A stretch of 64,000 nt of DNA from Fibrobacter sp. Lineage in GTDB: Bacteria > Fibrobacterota > Fibrobacteria > Fibrobacterales > Fibrobacteraceae. Numbering within the stretch: the stretch's first letter is position 1; every line of letters starts with the position of its first letter. Below are positions 60,009 through 64,000 of this stretch, piece after piece. A program made the translations under genes and the position numbers. Below the pieces are notes generated by a model, which saw only the letters and a program-made list of their open reading frames with translations, made no database searches and had not been told where the DNA came from. The stretch lies in assembly GCA_017965445.1 (NCBI GenBank), contig JAGCPZ010000048.1, positions 1 through 64,000 on the forward strand, written 5' to 3'.

Positions 60009-63000
60009 ATGAAAAATCTAATGCTCGTCTCGGCAATTGTTTGCTCCTTAGTCGGAACATCTTTTGCTGCATCGGATCCGTGTAAAGAAAAAACGACCGA
60101 AGCAAAGAATCTATACGCAAAGTGTAAATCCATTGGAAAAGGCAACTCTGGTTATGAACAGTGCGCCAGCTCCTATAGAGTTCTCAAGAACCAGGCTGAA
60201 CAGGCCTGCCGCTCTGGTGGCCTTGACGAACAGGGTATGCGCGATGCTATTGCGCAGTGGGAAAAACAGGTTGAACGCTGCAAGGGTAAAATCAGCAATC
60301 GTTGCGCTAGCTCTTTGCAACAGCTCGGTCACTACCAGTTCCAGCTCGAAGAAAAGCAGTTCCTCGACAAGAACGCCCAGTATGAAGAGGATGTCGCATG
60401 GTGCGCCGACCGCGACAACAAGCCGCCCAAGTGCGCTAACATAAATCAGTTCCCGAAGGCCGATCACCAGAAGTCTTTGGGCTACTTCCTCGAATACATC
60501 GACAAGTACCCGAAAGAAGCCAAGGCTCCGACTGTGATTTACCAGGCCGCAGCTGTGCAGGAAGCTAGTGGCGAAGATGACAAGGCTTACAAGCTCCGTA
60601 TGCAGCTTGTCAAGGACTTCCCGGATCACGGTCTTGTGCCGAAGGCATGGCTCCGTATCGCTGAATACCACTTCATGAACCGCAAGTTCAAGGACGCTAT
60701 CGGTGCTTACAAGAAAGTGACCGGCTTCGAGAACCTTACGGGTAAGGAAGCGGCTCTTGCCATGTACCACTTGGCCGAATCTTACTACAACACCGCTGAA
60801 TACGAAATCGCAGCCAAGCAGTACTACGATTACATCGTCGGTGCAGACAAGGGTAAATATCCTGCTGACTTGCGTGGTGAAGCTATGGACTTCATGGCAG
60901 CCTCCTTCTCCGACCTCGAAGGTGGTGGTGTTGCCGAAGCTGAAGCTTTCTTGAAGGACAAGAAGGTTCCGTTCAAGGATTCCGTTTACTACCGTATCGG
61001 TATGAAGAACAAGGACCATGACCGTAACGAAGAAGCTGTCCAGTCCTTCAAGCGCTTGATGAACATCAACCCGGACTATATCGACGCTCCGCTCGCCGAT
61101 ATCGCCATGATTGAAATCTTGATTGTCCAGCAGAAGTTCGAAGAAGCTCAGGCTCACCGTTACGAAGTCGTGAAGCGTTATGACCGCAACTCCTCTTGGT
61201 ACAAGAAGAATCAGAAGTATCCGGAATCTGTGAAGAATGCTGAAAAGGCCATCCGTGGCGCTATGCTCGACATTCCGCAGTATCACCATGCTCAGGCTGC
61301 CAAGCTCACCAAGGAAGGTGACATCGAAGGTGGCAAGAAGCAATATACCAAGGCTATCGAAGCTTATGAAGCATTCTTGAAGCGCTATGCCAAGGAACCG
61401 ACCTGGGACGAATACAAGGTTCACATCAACCTCGCTCTCGTTTATCAGGAAATGGGCCAGCATGCTAACGCTGCCAAGATGTTCAACTGGATCGTCGAAA
61501 CGGATACGACTCGTTATGGCCGTCGCGAAATGGGTTCCGCCAACCTCCTCTCCAAGGATGAAGCTGGTTACAACGCCGTTCTCATGATGGACCAGGCCCG
61601 CGAAAATGCTCGCAAGACCAAGGCTAACGACGATGCTGTCCAGGCTTACAGCTTGCCCGAAACCAAGGCTTACTTCGACCAGGTCGATAAGTACATGGCT
61701 AAGTTCGGCAAGAACAAGGAAGCCGCAGAACTTGCATACAACGCTGCTATCGTCCATTACGATGCCAAGCAGTTCAGTGTTGCTGTGAATGTCCTCCGCA
61801 AGCTGAAGCAGGACTTCCCGAAACACCAGTACATTTTGCTCATCAGCCGTATGCTTGCCCAGTCTCTCTTGGAATCTGGCCAGCTCGACGAATCTCTCAC
61901 TGAATTCGAATGGCTCCTCAAGCAGTACAAGTCCAAGGAAACTCGCAATGACTCCATGGCTGCTGAAATTGAAAAGGCTATCGCTTACGTTCTCTTCCAG
62001 AAGGCCGAAACCTCTGTGAAGGAAGGCAAGACCGAAGCCGGTGCCAAGGCTTACTTAGACCTCGTCAAGCGTTATCCGACAATCGACATTGCTGACAAGG
62101 CAATCTTCGAAGCCGCTGCTGCTTACGAAAGCATGAACCAGTTCAACAAGGCTGCTGAAACCTTCATGCTCCTCCCGAAGAACTACAAGAGCTCTCCGCT
62201 TACGGTCAAGGGTATCTTGCGTGCCGCTAGCAACTACAAGAAGGACAAGAAGCCGGTGGTTGCTGCCCAGACGTTCTTGTTCATTACGGACAACTTCCCG
62301 CAGGATTCCATGGCCTTCCCGGCAATTGGCTTTGCCGCTCAGACCTATGACTCCATCCCGGATAAGAAGCAGGCCGCTATTACCTTCGAACTTGCATACA
62401 AACGTTATCCGAAGAACGAAGAAACTCCGTCCTTCCTCTATAGCGCTTGCTTGAGCTACGACGAAGCTAAGATGACGAACGAAGCAATCCGCTGCTCCAA
62501 GGACCTTGTCCGCGACTATCCGAAGAGCTCCTACGCTGTTGACGCTGCCTTCTCTATCCCGATGGCATACGCTAACGCCAAGAAGTGGGACCTCGCCATT
62601 CAGGAATACCGCAACTTCGTGAAGATGTACCCGGATGACAAGGAAAAGCTCATTGCCGCCTATATCGGCATGGCTCGTGCCTACCGCGCTCTCAAGGACG
62701 AAGAAAACTCTGTTGATGCTTACGTGAAGACCCTCGAAGCCTACGACAAGTACGGCTTGCAGATCAAGAACGCCGATGCCGCTATCCCGGCCGAAGCTGC
62801 TTTCTACATGGGTGAACACGAATACAACAAGATGACTCCGGTTGTCTTGAAGGGCAAGGAAAAGGAAAAGGCCAAGATCGTCAAGAGCTTGGTTGAAATC
62901 CTCCAGAAGGCTATGGGTCACTACTCCAAGTCTGCTGCCTACGCATCTGAAAAGTGGACCTTCCGTGCCACGAACAAGATGGGTATGCTCTTCGTGACGA

Positions 63001-63875
63001 TGGCTGCAAAGATTCGTGAACAGCAACTCAATGGTAAGAAGGAAGAAGAGAAGTTTGCCGAACGTATCGGTATCGTGCAACAGCTCCCGGCTTACTACGA
63101 ACAGGCTCGTCCGATCTTCCAGAAGAACATCGACCTCGCTCGTGACCAGGGCTTCTACAACAAGGACGTGATTGCCGCAGAAATGGGCTACATCGAAATG
63201 TACTACCAGGGATGCGCTGTGTTCGTCGAAGTTGCCGATGCATTCGCTAGCTCCCCGATTCCGGATAGTGCTTTGATTGTCCGTGAATACATCGGTCAGG
63301 GCATGGTGAAGGATGACGCTATTACGGCTGCCCACGAAGACTTGGAAGCCTACCGTGAAGAATTGAACAACCGTTCCGATGCCGCCAAGCAGCTCGCCAT
63401 CCCGCAGTGCGCTACGGGTATCAAGGCCTCCGCTCATTATGGCATTGAAAACGAATGGACGACCAAGCTCTATGAAACCTTGAGAAAGCTGGACGAAAGC
63501 AACGAAGATCTCAATACGAAGATCGAAAAGTTCGATCCTTCGACCCTCTTTGCTGACCCGTCTTACTTCAAGCTCAAGGCCCGTATCGAGCAGATCGAAA
63601 AGTCTGACGCTATGACCATGGAAGAAAAGGTTACCACATTCCGCAACATCGTCAAGGAAACTAAGGACGAACGTACCAAGCTTGAAGAAGAACTCGCCAA
63701 GCTTAAGGAATGGACCGCTAACCCGAGCTTGATCCCGGCCTCCGAAAGGGGCGTGGAAGCTACTTCTGAATCTGTGTCCGACGATTCCGCCGAAGAACAG
63801 ACTTCTAAGAAGTCCAAGAAGGCCAAAAAGGAAAAGAAGGCCAAGAAAAAAGCCAAAAAAGGCAAGAAAAAATAG
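60009..63875 (+). CDS. Giant exported TPR protein with lysine-rich tail
   Basis: 1288 residues. Signal peptide MKNLMLVSAIVCSLVGTSFA. N-terminal Cys-rich region (DPCKEKTTEAKNLYAKCKSI), then TPR-like units throughout (FLEYIDKYPKEAKAPTVIYQ, NRKFKDAIGAYKKV, AEYEIAAKQYYDYIV, KGILRAASNYKKDKKPVVAA). C-terminal 40 residues are Ser/Glu then almost all Lys/Ala (KKAKKEKKAKKKAKKGKKK). The operon with OmpA-helix and barrel-TPR proteins suggests a periplasmic scaffold. Related in style to TPR proteins of gliding or secretion machines, but not assignable. Gap to previous gene about 51 nt. Confidence 0.85.
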   Translation: MKNLMLVSAIVCSLVGTSFAASDPCKEKTTEAKNLYAKCKSIGKGNSGYEQCASSYRVLKNQAEQACRSGGLDEQGMRDAIAQWEKQVERCKGKISNRCASSLQQLGHYQFQLEEKQFLDKNAQYEEDVAWCADRDNKPPKCANINQFPKADHQKSLGYFLEYIDKYPKEAKAPTVIYQAAAVQEASGEDDKAYKLRMQLVKDFPDHGLVPKAWLRIAEYHFMNRKFKDAIGAYKKVTGFENLTGKEAALAMYHLAESYYNTAEYEIAAKQYYDYIVGADKGKYPADLRGEAMDFMAASFSDLEGGGVAEAEAFLKDKKVPFKDSVYYRIGMKNKDHDRNEEAVQSFKRLMNINPDYIDAPLADIAMIEILIVQQKFEEAQAHRYEVVKRYDRNSSWYKKNQKYPESVKNAEKAIRGAMLDIPQYHHAQAAKLTKEGDIEGGKKQYTKAIEAYEAFLKRYAKEPTWDEYKVHINLALVYQEMGQHANAAKMFNWIVETDTTRYGRREMGSANLLSKDEAGYNAVLMMDQARENARKTKANDDAVQAYSLPETKAYFDQVDKYMAKFGKNKEAAELAYNAAIVHYDAKQFSVAVNVLRKLKQDFPKHQYILLISRMLAQSLLESGQLDESLTEFEWLLKQYKSKETRNDSMAAEIEKAIAYVLFQKAETSVKEGKTEAGAKAYLDLVKRYPTIDIADKAIFEAAAAYESMNQFNKAAETFMLLPKNYKSSPLTVKGILRAASNYKKDKKPVVAAQTFLFITDNFPQDSMAFPAIGFAAQTYDSIPDKKQAAITFELAYKRYPKNEETPSFLYSACLSYDEAKMTNEAIRCSKDLVRDYPKSSYAVDAAFSIPMAYANAKKWDLAIQEYRNFVKMYPDDKEKLIAAYIGMARAYRALKDEENSVDAYVKTLEAYDKYGLQIKNADAAIPAEAAFYMGEHEYNKMTPVVLKGKEKEKAKIVKSLVEILQKAMGHYSKSAAYASEKWTFRATNKMGMLFVTMAAKIREQQLNGKKEEEKFAERIGIVQQLPAYYEQARPIFQKNIDLARDQGFYNKDVIAAEMGYIEMYYQGCAVFVEVADAFASSPIPDSALIVREYIGQGMVKDDAITAAHEDLEAYREELNNRSDAAKQLAIPQCATGIKASAHYGIENEWTTKLYETLRKLDESNEDLNTKIEKFDPSTLFADPSYFKLKARIEQIEKSDAMTMEEKVTTFRNIVKETKDERTKLEEELAKLKEWTANPSLIPASERGVEATSESVSDDSAEEQTSKKSKKAKKEKKAKKKAKKGKKK

Positions 63876-63890
63876 CGGTAAAAACTATTT

Positions 63891-63922
63891 TACGGGGAAT
63901 CCTAGTTCATGGGATTCCCTTA
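63891..63922 (+). terminator. Terminator after the giant TPR gene
   Basis: GGGGAATCC, an 8-nt loop and GGGATTCCC form a perfect stem, closing the operon. The T-tract behind is weak. The last 80 bases of the window show nothing more. Confidence 0.65.
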
Positions 63923-64000
63923 TTCTATTGGGCTTGAGGGCGATTTGTATGCGGTAAAGAAAGTTTTACTACAAATAATCTCCCATAATGGTTCAAAAAA

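Noticed and set aside
60111-61826. 571-codon ORF opposite the giant TPR gene
   Set aside because: A shadow of repeated helical codons in the TPR gene (Leu/Val-rich antisense), with no start signals.

Overview
The window reads as chromosome of a Fibrobacter-type bacterium (phylum Fibrobacterota, cellulolytic gut or rumen lineage). This rests on two adjacent secreted GH9 cellulases and two secreted esterases, serine-rich linkers, many small lipoproteins with serine/asparagine-rich necks, an Hc1-type histone-like protein, two genes of the futalosine menaquinone route, and a short recurring C-terminal tail (core FDLKG-x-RIK) on the cellulases. No search was run, so the genus is an inference from content.

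Layout. 1-131: tail of an IS3-family element. 218-2596: a DUF2157/DUF4401/GDYXXLXY membrane operon. 2731-8268: carbohydrate degradation (esterase, GH9, GH9). 8347-15280: rseP, a MATE exporter, a lipoprotein, a small methyltransferase-like membrane protein, an RDD protein and a flavodoxin-type reductase. 15299-17556: three minus-strand cytoplasmic proteins (ankyrin-like, helical-repeat, Cys-rich) resembling orphan immunity or accessory genes. 17654-18879: a GNAT gene and a broken ORF6N gene. 19053-32583: an accessory defence-type island with a GIY-YIG/helicase/Eco57I-like methylase and partner, a small unknown, a DUF262-HNH protein, a CoiA-like nuclease, a DUF4357 protein, an AlbA_2/ATPase protein and a DUF1016 (YhcG-like) nuclease. 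33238-35114: purD and purE. 35289-44039: lipoproteins, a DUF3108 protein, an outer-membrane barrel, tRNA-Arg, rimO, a tandem family of four related lipoproteins and a SPOR lipoprotein. 44385-48898: a Cache-HAMP-PP2C phosphatase, rpsU, a YqeY protein and a GAF-AAA+-Fis regulator. 48939-51447: a secreted esterase and two duplicated outer-membrane proteins. 51720-55676: tyrS, a PfkB kinase, mqnB and mqnD. 55803-63875: an Hc1-like protein and a large envelope operon (beta-helix/OmpA, barrel/TPR, giant TPR).

How parts work together. The esterase and GH9 enzymes would act jointly on plant cell wall. The 19053-32322 genes look like stacked anti-phage or restriction functions. The 56191-63875 operon supplies a peptidoglycan-anchored beta-helix protein plus two exported TPR scaffolds, and is the best candidate here for an undescribed envelope assembly. 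The accessory genes at 28951 and 31144 share an unusual leader (palindrome, conserved block of about 50 nt, hairpin with T-run, Shine-Dalgarno), and two accessory genes carry palindromic inserts inside their coding sequence. These non-coding patterns are the most unusual signals in the window.

Limits: domain names come from motif recognition by eye. No alignments, structure predictions or database searches were run.
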